DNA of 64,000 nucleotides from Hyphomicrobiales bacterium (GTDB taxonomy: Bacteria; Pseudomonadota; Alphaproteobacteria; Rhizobiales; Beijerinckiaceae), in contig JAQGKD010000043.1 of assembly GCA_028290285.1 (NCBI GenBank), forward strand, positions 62,001 to 126,000. Direction: 5' to 3'. The notes under the pieces are model-generated. The model ran no database searches. It saw nothing but the letters and a program-made list of their open reading frames with translations, and was not told the DNA's origin. Both the position numbers and the translations under genes were made by a program. Of the stretch, positions 27,792 to 37,108 are shown one piece after another; the stretch's first letter is position 1; each line of letters starts with the position of its first letter.

Positions 27792-28802
27792 TTACTTCAG
27801 GCCGAACAACTTCTGTGCGTTCTTGTGGGCGATCTTCTCACGCATGACCTGCGACATATCCATCGCTTCCAGAATGGCGATGGTCTCGCGGATATAGCCG
27901 GGGCCTTTTTCCGGGTCGAAGGGGCAGTCGGAGGCGAAGAGAACCTTGTCCTCGCCGTAGAAGGCCACGCCGCAATCCATCGCAGGACGTGCGCCGAAGG
28001 TCGCCGTGTCTGCATAGAAGTCCTTGAAATAATCGAAGGGGCGCTTCTTCAGGTTCTTCAGGACCACCGAATAATCCTCGTCCGAAGTGCGCTTGCCCAG
28101 CTGATCCCAGCCCGGACCGACACGCCCCTCGAAATAGGGCACCATCGCGCCGAGATGATGGGCGACGATCTTGAGCTCGGGCAGCTTGTCCATCATGCCC
28201 GAGAAGACGATGCGGGCCATGGCCGCCGAGGTCTCGTAGGGCCAGCCGAAAGTCCACCAGATCTCGTATTTCGACTTGTCCTCGCTCTTGTAGTCGGTCA
28301 TTTCCGATCCGCGCGCCGGATGGATCAGGATAGGCTTGTCGCGCTTGGCGCAGACTTCGAAGACGTCGAAGAATTCCGGCTCGTCGAGCGGGCGGCCCGC
28401 GATGTTGGAATAGATCTGGACGCCGTTGGCGCCGTTGTCGAAGGCGCGCTCGAGTTCCCGCGCGGCATCGGGGTGGGTCATGCAGAGGGAGGCCGTATAG
28501 CCAGGAAAGCGATCGGGGTGCTTGGCGCAGAGCTCGGCGAGGCCGTCATTGGCGACCTTCGACAGTTCGTGGCCGAGTTCCGGCGTTCCCAGCTGCTCCA
28601 GCGGCGGCTGCGAAATCGAGAGCACCTGCGAGTATTCGAACTCCTTGAACATATCCATGACGCGCAGGCGTTCATCGAGATCGTAGATGCAGGGGATGTT
28701 GCGGACGCGCTTGCCGATGGCCTGCTCGGTGCCGGGGATGGCCAGCATGCGGTCGAAGAAGGCGCGCGGGAAAAAGTGGTTGAATGCGTCGATATATTTC
28801 AC
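27792..28802 (-). CDS. Amidohydrolase-2 family protein (ACMSD-like decarboxylase/hydrolase)
   Basis: A 336-residue TIM-barrel protein of the amidohydrolase-2 family, which includes ACMSD and gamma-resorcylate decarboxylase. Metal ligands are suggested in ILIHPARG, IVAHHLGAMVPYFEGR and FASDCPFDPEKGPG. The N-terminal HxH of the family reads N-H here (IDAFNHFFP), so one ligand is replaced. GTG at 28802 is preceded by GGAGAGGA and gives the normal N-terminus. It probably acts on an aromatic or ring-cleavage acid; the substrate is unknown. Confidence 0.82.
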   Translation of the reverse strand: MKYIDAFNHFFPRAFFDRMLAIPGTEQAIGKRVRNIPCIYDLDERLRVMDMFKEFEYSQVLSISQPPLEQLGTPELGHELSKVANDGLAELCAKHPDRFPGYTASLCMTHPDAARELERAFDNGANGVQIYSNIAGRPLDEPEFFDVFEVCAKRDKPILIHPARGSEMTDYKSEDKSKYEIWWTFGWPYETSAAMARIVFSGMMDKLPELKIVAHHLGAMVPYFEGRVGPGWDQLGKRTSDEDYSVVLKNLKKRPFDYFKDFYADTATFGARPAMDCGVAFYGEDKVLFASDCPFDPEKGPGYIRETIAILEAMDMSQVMREKIAHKNAQKLFGLK

Positions 28803-28952
28803 GTGAGGCGTCCTCTCCCGGGGGCGGCGGCCCTTCGCGGGCACGCTCGTGGCCTACCCTATGCCGGGACGCTGCTGCGCCGCAACCGGAGGCGGCGCTG
28901 CCCGCCAGGTTGAGTCCAGTGGGTTCCTGGCCGACCGTTGCGGCAATTTCTT

Positions 28953-28980
28953 AATGTAAACGAAGTTCTTATTTTACATT
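28953..28980. promoter_or_regulatory. Inverted repeat in the ldtR promoter, candidate LdtR operator
   Basis: AATGTAAA and TTTACATT are exact reverse complements separated by 12 bases, within an A+T-rich stretch unlike the surrounding DNA. A second pair (CGAAGTT at 28961-28967; AACTTCG at 29000-29006) and the palindrome GTTTAAAC (29020-29027) follow. MarR-type regulators commonly bind such sites in their own promoter. The region 28803-29114 holds no gene. Confidence 0.5.
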
Positions 28981-29114
28981 CGATTCACCTCAAGAAGTAA
29001 ACTTCGGATTCAGCTTGTTGTTTAAACTCGTCTTCATTGGGCAAACCTATAGTCAGCTCATAAGCAGCCGGGCAAGATTGCTGGCGACACCAAAGTAAAC
29101 TGACGGGGATTGCA

Positions 29115-29627
29115 ATGAACACGGTCATGAAGACGGAAGCTGCCCAGAACAGGACCGAGCGTCTCGGTGAAGTCCGCCCGGCTTATCTCGAAGCCCTTAC
29201 TCTGGTCGAGCGCCTTCATCGCCGGCTTCTCGATGTCATCAAGGATGAGTTCGACCGTCGCGGCCGTAGCGACATCAACGCCGTTCAAGCTTTGCTTCTC
29301 TACAATATCGGCGACAAGGAACTGACCGCCGGTGAGTTGCGCACCCGCGGTTATTACCTCGGCTCCAACGTCTCCTATAACGTGAAGAAGCTGGTCGAGA
29401 TGGGCTATCTGCATCATGCCCGTTCGCGCATCGACAGACGCTCGGTGCGAATCAGCCTGACCGAAAAGGGGCAGGGGGTTCATGAGATCGTCAGCTCGCT
29501 GTACGAAAAGCACGTCCTGACCGTCGAGCAGATCGGTGGAATCACCGGCGACGATTTTACCCGCATGAATGTCGCGCTCACGCGTCTCGAGCGCTACTGG
29601 ACGGACCAGATTCGCTATCGCCTCTAG
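29115..29627 (+). CDS. ldtR: MarR-family regulator LdtR
   Basis: A 170-residue winged-helix regulator matching LdtR, described in Liberibacter and conserved in rhizobia, where it activates an L,D-transpeptidase and affects osmotic tolerance. The recognition region reads TAGELRTRGYYLGSNVSYNV followed by KKLVEMGYL, and the wing reads RSRIDRRSVRISLTEKG. The gene for its known target, an L,D-transpeptidase, lies next downstream on the same strand. A hairpin terminator separates them. Confidence 0.9.
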   Translation: MNTVMKTEAAQNRTERLGEVRPAYLEALTLVERLHRRLLDVIKDEFDRRGRSDINAVQALLLYNIGDKELTAGELRTRGYYLGSNVSYNVKKLVEMGYLHHARSRIDRRSVRISLTEKGQGVHEIVSSLYEKHVLTVEQIGGITGDDFTRMNVALTRLERYWTDQIRYRL

Positions 29628-29660
29628 GACTTTGATCGGTCGCGAAAGTTCGGCAAGTTT

Positions 29661-29684
29661 GGGGCGCCTGCGAGGCGCCCCTTT
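29661..29684 (+). terminator. Intrinsic terminator after ldtR
   Basis: A perfect 9-bp stem (GGGGCGCCT / AGGCGCCCC) with loop GCG is followed by TTTCGCGTTTT, 33 bases after the ldtR stop. It would separate ldtR from ldtP transcription. Confidence 0.75.
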
Positions 29685-29935
29685 CGCGTTTTGCCGAGGG
29701 TGTGTCTTCGATACAGCGCAACTGCCACAAATCGGCCTCGGTGTTCGTTCCTTTTTAACCTCGATCGTGCTAGCGCTTTTGGTGACTTGCGGGGACCTTT
29801 GTCCCGCGTTCTGGAACCGCGCGTAAGGCGCGTGCGAGTGGTTCGACACGGGAACAGCGCAGGAATGCGTCGCGCTCCCGGCTCGGTCACAGTCACGAGA
29901 CCATGACGCATTCGAGAGACGCATTGGAGCGACCG

Positions 29936-31270
29936 GTGACCAAATTGAAAAATTCCGTATCCCGCCGGGCCTTTGCCCAAGGGCTGACGATCGCTGGTTT
30001 GACGGCGGCTTTCGGTCTCGGGCGATTCGGTGCGACCGAGGCTTTCGCCGCGCCCGCGGACGGAAGCGCCGGTCTGTTCGGCGAGCAGGCCGAGTGGGTG
30101 CAGAAATACGAAGGTGATTCGCGGCTTGCCGTGCCCCGCAGCACGACGCCGGTCCTCTCCCCCCAGACCGTTGCCACCACCGAACAGGCGATCCAGCAAT
30201 ACCAGGATCTCATCTCGCGCGGCGGCTGGAACACGGTTCCTGTCCAGACGCTGAAACTCGGCAGCAAGAGCGCCGCCGTCGTGGCGCTTCGCAAGCGACT
30301 CACGATCACGGGCGATCTGGACGAGGCGGCTGGTACCTCACCCGTGTTCGATTCCTACGTCGAGGCCGGCGTGCGCCGCTTCCAGGCGCGCCACGGCATC
30401 AGCCCGACCGGCGTCGTCGCCAAGCAGACCACCGATGCGCTCAATGTTCCCGCACAGGTGCGGCTGCGCCAGCTCGAGATCAACCTCGTTCGCCTGCGCG
30501 CCTTCTCCGGTAATCTCGGCGGGCGTTATGTGACGATGAACATTCCCGCCGCCGCGGTCGAGACGGTGGAAAACGGCGTGGTCGCCACACATCACGCAGC
30601 AGGCGTCGGCAAGATCGACCGTCAGTCGCCGGTGATGCAGGCGAAGGTCGTCGAGATCAATTTCAACCCCTTCTGGACGGTGCCGGCCTCGATCATCCGC
30701 AAGGACCTGATCCCCAAGATGCAGGCCGATCCGAATTACCTCAGCGACAACAAGATCCGCGTCTTCAATGGCGCAGGCACCGAAGTGACGCCGCAGTCCA
30801 TCAACTGGAATTCGATGGAAGCGACGCAGTACAAGTTCCGGCAGGATCCCGGTGGCGACGTGAATTCGCTGGGCTTCGTGCGCATCAATATTCCCAATCC
30901 CCACGGCGTCTATATGCATGACACGCCGGCAAAGGGCATTTTCGGCGACGACTTCCGCTTCGTGTCGTCGGGCTGCGTCCGCGTGCAGAATGTCCGCGAT
31001 TATGTCGCGTGGCTGCTGAAGGACACGTCGGGCTGGGATCGCGATCACATCGACGAGGCGATCCGGTCCGGCCAGCGCATCGACGCGCGGCTTTCGACGC
31101 CGGTGCCGGTTTACTGGGTATACGTCACAGCTTGGGCCAACGACGGCGTGGTGCAGTTCCGCGAGGACATCTACCAGCGGGACGGCTTCGGCGCGTCGGG
31201 CGCTGTGGCTTCTGCCCGCAGCCAGCCGCAGGGCGGCGGACTACTGGAGCCGATGGCGCTCAGTGAATGA
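29936..31270 (+). CDS. ldtP: Exported L,D-transpeptidase (LdtP-like)
   Basis: Cross-links or modifies peptidoglycan in the periplasm. From GTG at 29936 (GGAG 6 bases upstream) the 444-residue protein starts with a twin-arginine-like signal (SVSRRAFAQGLTIAGL). A peptidoglycan-binding helix bundle follows at about 105-172, then a YkuD catalytic domain (about 195-360) with His328 and Cys347 in SSGCVRV. An ATG at 29903 would add 11 residues. The ordinary YkuD motif has SHGC; Ser replaces the His of that position here. It is the presumed target of LdtR. Confidence 0.92.
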   Translation: MTKLKNSVSRRAFAQGLTIAGLTAAFGLGRFGATEAFAAPADGSAGLFGEQAEWVQKYEGDSRLAVPRSTTPVLSPQTVATTEQAIQQYQDLISRGGWNTVPVQTLKLGSKSAAVVALRKRLTITGDLDEAAGTSPVFDSYVEAGVRRFQARHGISPTGVVAKQTTDALNVPAQVRLRQLEINLVRLRAFSGNLGGRYVTMNIPAAAVETVENGVVATHHAAGVGKIDRQSPVMQAKVVEINFNPFWTVPASIIRKDLIPKMQADPNYLSDNKIRVFNGAGTEVTPQSINWNSMEATQYKFRQDPGGDVNSLGFVRINIPNPHGVYMHDTPAKGIFGDDFRFVSSGCVRVQNVRDYVAWLLKDTSGWDRDHIDEAIRSGQRIDARLSTPVPVYWVYVTAWANDGVVQFREDIYQRDGFGASGAVASARSQPQGGGLLEPMALSE

Positions 31271-31310
31271 TCCGATCTAAAGCTCGGACGTAACCCTCAG
31301 GAAGATCACG

Positions 31311-31344
31311 GGCCCGTCTCGCATCGAGACGGGCCTTTCTTTTT
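31311..31344 (+). terminator. Intrinsic terminator after ldtP
   Basis: A perfect 11-bp stem (GGCCCGTCTCG / CGAGACGGGCC) with loop CAT is followed directly by TTTCTTTTT. A textbook rho-independent terminator 40 bases after the stop. Confidence 0.93.
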
Positions 31345-31552
31345 GTCGAGGCGGGAGCGGGGCAGGGCCGGTAGTGCCGTCGATCTCTCCTAAAGCGCAT
31401 CTGCAGCCTTCCCGCAGCAGGCGCTCCATGCTAATGCCAGTGCGTTTTCTTACCCGCAGGACTATATCTTGATGGGCCTGCCCCATTTTAGAAGCCTGTC
31501 ACGGATCAGCCGAATACGCCGTCCCAGCGGCCAAACGAGGAGCCAGGGCGTC

Positions 31553-32866
31553 ATGTCCCAGTCGAATTCCACAGCCGCTTCGGGCTACAGCCTGCCCAAC
31601 AGCTTCTTCGGCGCTAGCCTCGCGGAGAGCGATCCGGAAATCGCACGCTCGATCGAACTCGAACTCGGTCGCCAGCGCGACGAGATCGAGCTGATCGCGT
31701 CCGAGAACATCGTGTCCCGCGCCGTTCTGGAAGCGCAGGGCTCGGTCATGACCAACAAATATGCAGAGGGCTATCCGGGCCGCCGCTATTACGGTGGCTG
31801 CCAGTTCGTCGATATCGCGGAAACGCTTGCCATCGAGCGTGTCACACGCCTGTTCGGATGTCGTTTCGCCAATGTGCAGCCGAATTCCGGCAGCCAGGCA
31901 AATCAGGCCGTGTTCCTCGCGCTGCTGCAGCCGGGCGACGTTTTCATGGGCCTCGACCTCGCCGCAGGCGGGCATCTTACCCATGGTTCGTCCGTCAACA
32001 TGTCGGGCAAGTGGTTCAAGGCCGTGAGCTACGGCGTCGACCGGGAAACCCATGTCATCGACATGGATGCGGTCGAGAAGCTGGCGCACGAACATAAGCC
32101 GAAGCTCATCATCGCGGGTGGCTCCGCCTATGCACGCTTCTGGGACTTCGCCCGTTTCCGCGAAATCGCGGATGCCGTCGGCGCGATGTTCCTCGTTGAT
32201 ATGGCTCATTTCGCGGGGCTCGTCGCCGGCGGCGCGCATCCCTCGCCATTCCCTCATGCGCATGTCGTGACCTCGACGACGCACAAGACCCTTCGTGGCC
32301 CGCGCGGCGGGCTGGTCCTGACCGATGACGAAGCCATCGCCAAGAAGATCAATTCTGCTGTGTTTCCCGGCCTTCAGGGCGGCCCGCTGATGCATGTCAT
32401 CGCCGCCAAGGCCGTGGCGTTCGGCGAGGCCTTGCGGCCGGACTTCCAAGTCTATGCGCGCCAGATTGTCGAAAATGCCAAGGCGCTCTCCGCCACGCTG
32501 CTCGAGGGCGGTTTCGACATCGTCACGGGGGGGACGGACAATCACCTGATGCTCGTCGATCTCAGGCCAAAGGGTCTCAATGGCAAGGTGTCGGAGGCGG
32601 CGCTCGGCCGGGCGCACATCACCTGCAACAAGAACGGCATCCCCTTCGATCCGGAAAAGCCGTTCGTGACTTCCGGCATTCGGCTGGGTGCCCCGGCTGC
32701 GACCTCGCGCGGCTTCGGTGTCGCTGAGTTCCGCCGCATCGGCCAGCTCATAGGCCAGACGCTGGACGGCTTGGCCAGGAACGGCGATGCCGGAAACGCT
32801 GACGTCGAGGCCCAGGTTCGCGATCAGGTGACCGAACTGACCAAGCGTTTCCCGATCTACAACTAA
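31553..32866 (+). CDS. glyA: Serine hydroxymethyltransferase
   Basis: PLP enzyme converting serine and tetrahydrofolate to glycine and methylene-tetrahydrofolate. The PLP lysine lies in [16 protein letters not shown], and the N-terminal [11 protein letters not shown] and [13 protein letters not shown] motifs are intact. 437 residues from ATG at 31553, with GAGGAG upstream; the frame is open to 31469. It heads the glyA-nrdR-ribD-ribE order common in alphaproteobacteria. Confidence 0.97.
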   Translation: MSQSNSTAASGYSLPNSFFGASLAESDPEIARSIELELGRQRDEIELIASENIVSRAVLEAQGSVMTNKYAEGYPGRRYYGGCQFVDIAETLAIERVTRLFGCRFANVQPNSGSQANQAVFLALLQPGDVFMGLDLAAGGHLTHGSSVNMSGKWFKAVSYGVDRETHVIDMDAVEKLAHEHKPKLIIAGGSAYARFWDFARFREIADAVGAMFLVDMAHFAGLVAGGAHPSPFPHAHVVTSTTHKTLRGPRGGLVLTDDEAIAKKINSAVFPGLQGGPLMHVIAAKAVAFGEALRPDFQVYARQIVENAKALSATLLEGGFDIVTGGTDNHLMLVDLRPKGLNGKVSEAALGRAHITCNKNGIPFDPEKPFVTSGIRLGAPAATSRGFGVAEFRRIGQLIGQTLDGLARNGDAGNADVEAQVRDQVTELTKRFPIYN

Positions 32867-32895
32867 GGCCCGGAGAGGCCGGTAGGATCAATCGA

Positions 32896-33390
32896 ATGCG
32901 TTGTCCGTATTGCGCGAGTCTCGATACACAGGTGAAGGATTCGCGCCCGACGGAGGACGCGTCGGCGATCCGTCGTCGGCGCGTCTGCCCGGATTGCGCA
33001 GGTCGCTTCACCACTTTCGAGCGCGTGCAATTGCGCGAGCTGACCGTGCTCAAGAAGTCCGGGCGGCGCGTGCCTTTCGACCGCGACAAGCTCATGCAGT
33101 CGCTGTCGATTGCGCTGCGCAAGCGTGCGGTCGATCCTGAACGCGTCGAGCGCATGGTCAATGGCATCGTGCGCCAGCTCGAAAGTCAGGGCGAAGGCGA
33201 GATTCCGAGCGGCCGCATTGGCGAACTGGTGATGGAGGGACTCAAATCCCTCGATGGCGTGGCTTATGTGCGCTTCGCCTCGGTCTATCGTAACTTCCGA
33301 GAGGCTCGGGATTTCGGCACGATCATCGACGAACTCGCGGGCGAAGACGGCGAGACGCCGCCCCGCACCGCCACGCCCGTTCCAGAATGA
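32896..33390 (+). CDS. nrdR: Transcriptional repressor NrdR
   Basis: ATP/dATP-sensing repressor of ribonucleotide reductase genes. The N-terminal zinc ribbon has CPYC (3-6) and CPDC (about 31-34), and the central ATP-cone runs from about 46 to 136 ([16 protein letters not shown]). 164 residues. It overlaps the ribD start by four bases, so the two are coupled. Confidence 0.96.
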   Translation: MRCPYCASLDTQVKDSRPTEDASAIRRRRVCPDCAGRFTTFERVQLRELTVLKKSGRRVPFDRDKLMQSLSIALRKRAVDPERVERMVNGIVRQLESQGEGEIPSGRIGELVMEGLKSLDGVAYVRFASVYRNFREARDFGTIIDELAGEDGETPPRTATPVPE

Positions 33391-34520
33391 GCGCGCATCC
33401 GGGCAAGGCCACGCAAGACGCGGATGAGCGCTTCATGAGCGCTGCGCTGGCAATAGGCCGTCGCGGTCTGGGCGTTACCTCACCCAATCCGGCGGTCGGT
33501 ACAATCATTGTGAAGGATGGCGTCATCGTCGGGCGCGGCGCGACCCAGCCGGGTGGGCGTCCGCACGCCGAAACCGTCGCGCTGACGGATGCCGGCGAAC
33601 GGGCGCGCGGCGCCACGCTTTATGTGACGCTCGAACCTTGCAGTCATCATGGCGTAACAGGGCCTTGCGCCGATGCGATTTCACGCGCGGGTGTTGCCCG
33701 CGTGGTTTCCGCCATCGAGGATCCCGATCCGCGTGTCGCGGGGCGGGGCCACCAGATCCTGCGGGATGCGGGCGTGGAGGTCGTCACGGGCGTATGCGTG
33801 GAGGCCGCGCGGCGTGCAAACCTCGGGCATATCCTGCGGGTGACCGAGGGGCGGCCCATGGTCACGCTGAAACTGGCGGAAACCGTCGACGGCTATGCCG
33901 CCGCGGGCAGCCCGCATGACCCCCGCCTTATCATCACCGGCGTCGCCGCCAACAACCGCATCCAGATCATGCGATCCATGCACGATGCGATCATGGTGGG
34001 CATCGGCACCATTCTCGGTGACGACCCCTTGCTGACACTCCGGCTGCCGGGCATGGAAACCCGGACGCCACTCCGCGTGGTGCTCGACACGAATCTGCGC
34101 ACGCCAGTGCGCTCCCGCCTCGTCGCGACTGCCGCCGAGCGGCCCGTTCTCCTGATCGCCGGTGAGCGTGCCCCTGCGGACGCCCGTCGCGAGCTCGAGG
34201 ATCGCGGCGTCAGCGTCGAGATCGTCGAATGCGATGAGAATGGCCACGTCGACCTGCGGGCTGCGCTCGGCGTGCTGGCCCGCGCGGGTCTCACCCGCGT
34301 GTTCAGCGAGGGCGGACCGCATGTCGCGGGGCGCTTGATCGCCGGGGGGCTCGCGGACGACGTCCTGCTGGTTCGCGGTGCCAAGTCGCTGGGCTCACCG
34401 GGCATTCCCGCACTCGACGGCAGCTCGCGCACGCTGCTCCGGGATGCGACGCGCTTTCGGCATGCCGAGGATTCCTTCGCCGGGGTCGACCGAATATCCC
34501 ATTACGAAAGGGTGCTTTGA
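33387..34520 (+). CDS. ribD: Bifunctional riboflavin deaminase/reductase RibD
   Basis: Performs deamination then reduction of the pyrimidine intermediate in riboflavin synthesis. The N-terminal zinc deaminase has HAETVAL and [11 protein letters not shown], and the C-terminal reductase begins near [12 protein letters not shown]. 377 residues, normal. It overlaps nrdR by four bases and is followed by ribE after one base. Confidence 0.96.
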   Translation: MSAHPGKATQDADERFMSAALAIGRRGLGVTSPNPAVGTIIVKDGVIVGRGATQPGGRPHAETVALTDAGERARGATLYVTLEPCSHHGVTGPCADAISRAGVARVVSAIEDPDPRVAGRGHQILRDAGVEVVTGVCVEAARRANLGHILRVTEGRPMVTLKLAETVDGYAAAGSPHDPRLIITGVAANNRIQIMRSMHDAIMVGIGTILGDDPLLTLRLPGMETRTPLRVVLDTNLRTPVRSRLVATAAERPVLLIAGERAPADARRELEDRGVSVEIVECDENGHVDLRAALGVLARAGLTRVFSEGGPHVAGRLIAGGLADDVLLVRGAKSLGSPGIPALDGSSRTLLRDATRFRHAEDSFAGVDRISHYERVL

Positions 34521-34521
34521 G

Positions 34522-35136
34522 ATGTTTACCGGTCTCGTCAGCGACGTCGGACAGATCCTCTCGGTCACGGAGAAGGGCGACCTGCGTCGTATCAGAATCG
34601 CCTGTTCCTACGCGCCCGAGAGCATCCTGCTCGGTGCGTCCATTGCGTGTTCCGGGCCGTGCCTGACAGCTGTCGAAATCGGCAAGCAGGACGGCCGCAC
34701 GTTCTTCGAGGTCGATGCGGCGGCTGAAACGCTGGCGCGCACGACGGTGGGGCACTGGGTGCCGGGACAACGCGTGAATCTGGAGCGGTCACTGAAGATT
34801 GGCGACGAACTCGGCGGTCATATCGTCACCGGCCATGTCGATGCGATCGCCAAGATCATCGAGCGGCGTGATTTCGACGGGATGGCGCATTACGACATCC
34901 AGGTTCCCGATGGGCTGGCGAAATTCATCGCCGAAAAGGGCTCCGTCTGCCTCGACGGCACCTCGCTGACAGTGAACAGCGTTTCCGGATCGGTTTTTTC
35001 GATCCTGCTCATCCCGCATACGCTCTCAGTGACCACCTGGGGCGAGCGCCAGACGGGTGACGAGCTCAATGTCGAAGTCGATCTGATGGCGCGTTACGCA
35101 GCGCGTCTGGTCGGCACCCCTTGCCCTTGCCGCTGA
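34522..35136 (+). CDS. ribE: Riboflavin synthase alpha chain
   Basis: Dismutates two lumazine molecules to riboflavin. The duplicated lumazine-binding fold is visible: MFTGLVSDVG with VNLERSLKIGDELGGHIVTG, then the second barrel. 204 residues. The family usually ends soon after ARYAARL; here eight unusual residues (VGTPCPCR) follow. The stop codon used lies inside what looks like the signal-peptide coding region of the next gene, so its own stop was probably lost in a deletion. Confidence 0.95.
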   Translation: MFTGLVSDVGQILSVTEKGDLRRIRIACSYAPESILLGASIACSGPCLTAVEIGKQDGRTFFEVDAAAETLARTTVGHWVPGQRVNLERSLKIGDELGGHIVTGHVDAIAKIIERRDFDGMAHYDIQVPDGLAKFIAEKGSVCLDGTSLTVNSVSGSVFSILLIPHTLSVTTWGERQTGDELNVEVDLMARYAARLVGTPCPCR

Positions 35137-35143
35137 TCCGCCA

Positions 35144-35968
35144 TTGCGCGGTGGATATTTTGTCGAGCAAGCTCCCGCCCTGGTCGCGCCCCCGAGACAG
35201 GGTTTCAACTGGAGCCGCTGCTACATCGGCGCACATTTTGGACAGACGACAGACAGGGTGTCGAGCCATCTCTCGAACACGCCGTTTTTCGATGCCAAGT
35301 ATATCAGTGACGCCACGACGAACCTGTCAGGACCGGTCTTTGGCGGGCAGGGCGGTTGCAACCTCGACCTCGGTGCCGGCTTCCTTGCCGGCTTTGAATT
35401 CGAGGGGACTTACTCGTCCCTCGATCAGAGAGGCTGCCAGTCGCAAACGGACCCCGAGGCTTTTTGCTTGCGGTTCAGAAAGCGCGCAGGACTTGCTGCG
35501 ACCGGGCGCTTCGGTCAGACCTTTGGAGGTACGACTTTCGTGTACGGCCGTTTAGGGTTTGGCCTGAGCAAGACCGGTATCCAAGCGAACGTGAATTCGA
35601 TGTCCTACACATCGCGAGCGTTGGGCATCTCAACACGATTCCCGACGCAAACCTACGCGCCGGTCTGGGCTCAAAATTACGATCTGACGGCCGAGAAAAC
35701 AGCCGTTGCCCCAGTGCTTGGCATTGGCGTTGAGCATGCTCTCAACAACAACTGGACAATTCGTGCCGATCTCACGACCGCGATAACCTTGGAGACGGCG
35801 GGAAATCTTACGGTCAACAAGATCACCCATGTTAACGGAAATCCTGGAGACCCGCTGCCGTCAGATTGGTCCGCCGTGACACGCAACGTCAATATCAACG
35901 ACGTCATTCCCTACAAGAACAAGCAACTCGACACGAAATTCACGATGGGCGCGAACCGCTACTTCTGA
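35144..35968 (+). pseudogene. Outer-membrane beta-barrel protein gene lacking its 5' end
   Basis: The mature part resembles alphaproteobacterial Omp25/Omp31-type barrels: FNWSRCYIGAHFGQ after a Pro-rich linker, alternating beta strands, and a C-terminal aromatic residue (ANRYF). The frame is open upstream to 35087 and reads SAPLALAADPPLRGGYF, the end of a signal peptide and the mature N-terminus. No start codon or N-terminal signal region precedes it. The only starts are TTG at 35144 and later ones, giving no signal. Codon use and G+C are lower than in neighbouring rib genes. Probably decapitated and not exported. Confidence 0.7.
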
Positions 35969-35993
35969 ACCTGTTCGACGTGTCGAATGTCAC

Positions 35994-36020
35994 GGCGCCG
36001 CCGGCTCTGCCTGCGGCGCC
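35994..36020 (+). terminator. Terminator-like hairpin before ribH
   Basis: GGCGCCGC and GCGGCGCC form a stem of 8 perfect pairs that extends to 11 with one mismatch, 26 bases after the beta-barrel stop. TATGCCGTTTTG follows, a weak tail. It may limit read-through into ribH. Confidence 0.4.
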
Positions 36021-36148
36021 TATGCCGTTTTGAAAGGCGCGACCAGGTATTTCGCCCCACGGCGGCGCTCGCCAGCGCTTGCGATGGGGCGTCGCGCGGG
36101 TTAGTCACTGCCTCCGCGCTTCTCTCGCGCCCCTGAGGACTTTTCGCC

Positions 36149-36637
36149 ATGGCCGAACCGCGCCGATCTGCATCTCCCATCAGTGGCGTGGCTGGCGCCC
36201 GGCTCCTGATCGTAGAGGCGCGCTTCTACGACGACATCGGAGAGATGCTCCTGTCGGGCGCCCGCGTCGCAGTCGAGGAAGCTGGTGCGACCTGCACCGT
36301 TCTCTCCATGCCCGGCGCGCTCGAAATTCCCGCAGCCATGGCTATCGCTGTCGATCAAGCGGCCGCTGCCGGCCAACCTTACGATGGCGTCGTCGCGCTC
36401 GGCTGCATCATGCGGGGCGAGACCTATCACTTCGAGATCGTGTCAAACGAGAGCGCGCGGGCGCTGATGGAGCTGTCCGTGTCGCGCAAGCTGCCGCTGG
36501 GCAATGGCATTCTGACCGTCGAGGACGAGGGCCAGGCCATCGTGCGCGCGGATCCGGGCGCTGGCGACAAGGGCGGCGATGCGGTGCGCGCAGCTTTGTC
36601 CCTGGTGTCGCTCGTACGGTCGAGCGGGGCACGCTGA
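36149..36637 (+). CDS. ribH: 6,7-dimethyl-8-ribityllumazine synthase
   Basis: Condenses the RibA/RibD product with dihydroxybutanone phosphate to the lumazine precursor of riboflavin. The motifs [28 protein letters not shown] and [14 protein letters not shown] are characteristic. 162 residues. Its stop overlaps the nusB start by one base. It forms ribH-nusB-thiL and is separated from ribD-ribE by the damaged barrel gene. Confidence 0.96.
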   Translation: MAEPRRSASPISGVAGARLLIVEARFYDDIGEMLLSGARVAVEEAGATCTVLSMPGALEIPAAMAIAVDQAAAAGQPYDGVVALGCIMRGETYHFEIVSNESARALMELSVSRKLPLGNGILTVEDEGQAIVRADPGAGDKGGDAVRAALSLVSLVRSSGAR

Positions 36638-37098
36638 TGGCACGCGAACATCGCGCCGCGGCCCGGCTGGCTGCCACACAGGCGCTCTACCAGATGGATG
36701 TCGCCGCCAAGGGCATCAACGAAATCCTCGCCGAGTTCGAGACGTTCTGGATCGGGCAGGAGGTCGAGGGCGAGCAATACAAGCCTGCGGAGATCGAGTT
36801 CTTCCGCGACATCGTGAACGGCGTGCTGAAGGATCAGGGCGAGATCGACCGGCTGGTCAACGACACCTTGCAATCGGGCTGGCCGCTCGCACGCGTGGAG
36901 GCCGTGATGCGTGCGGTCCTGCGGGCTGGCACCTATGAGCTGAAAAAGCGCAAGGACATTCCGCCGCGCGTCGTGATCACCGAATATGTCGATGTTGCCT
37001 CTGCATTCCTCGCGCGGGACGAGACAGGGATGATCAACGCCGTCCTCGACAAGATCGCGCGCGGGCTGCGCCCCGAGGATTTCGAAGGACGCCCCTGA
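36637..37098 (+). CDS. nusB: Transcription antitermination factor NusB
   Basis: Binds boxA RNA with NusE in rRNA antitermination. The all-helical fold is clear (REHRAAARLAATQALYQMD, and the C-terminal VVITEYVDVASAFLARDETG). 153 residues from ATG at 36637, which overlaps the ribH stop codon. ribH-nusB-thiL is a widespread order. Confidence 0.95.
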   Translation: MAREHRAAARLAATQALYQMDVAAKGINEILAEFETFWIGQEVEGEQYKPAEIEFFRDIVNGVLKDQGEIDRLVNDTLQSGWPLARVEAVMRAVLRAGTYELKKRKDIPPRVVITEYVDVASAFLARDETGMINAVLDKIARGLRPEDFEGRP

Positions 37099-37108
37099 GA
37101 GGTTCGTG

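Noticed and set aside
36021..36148. Possible FMN riboswitch before ribH
   Set aside because: The conserved AGGGGC and GCCCGC-type junction sequences are not present.
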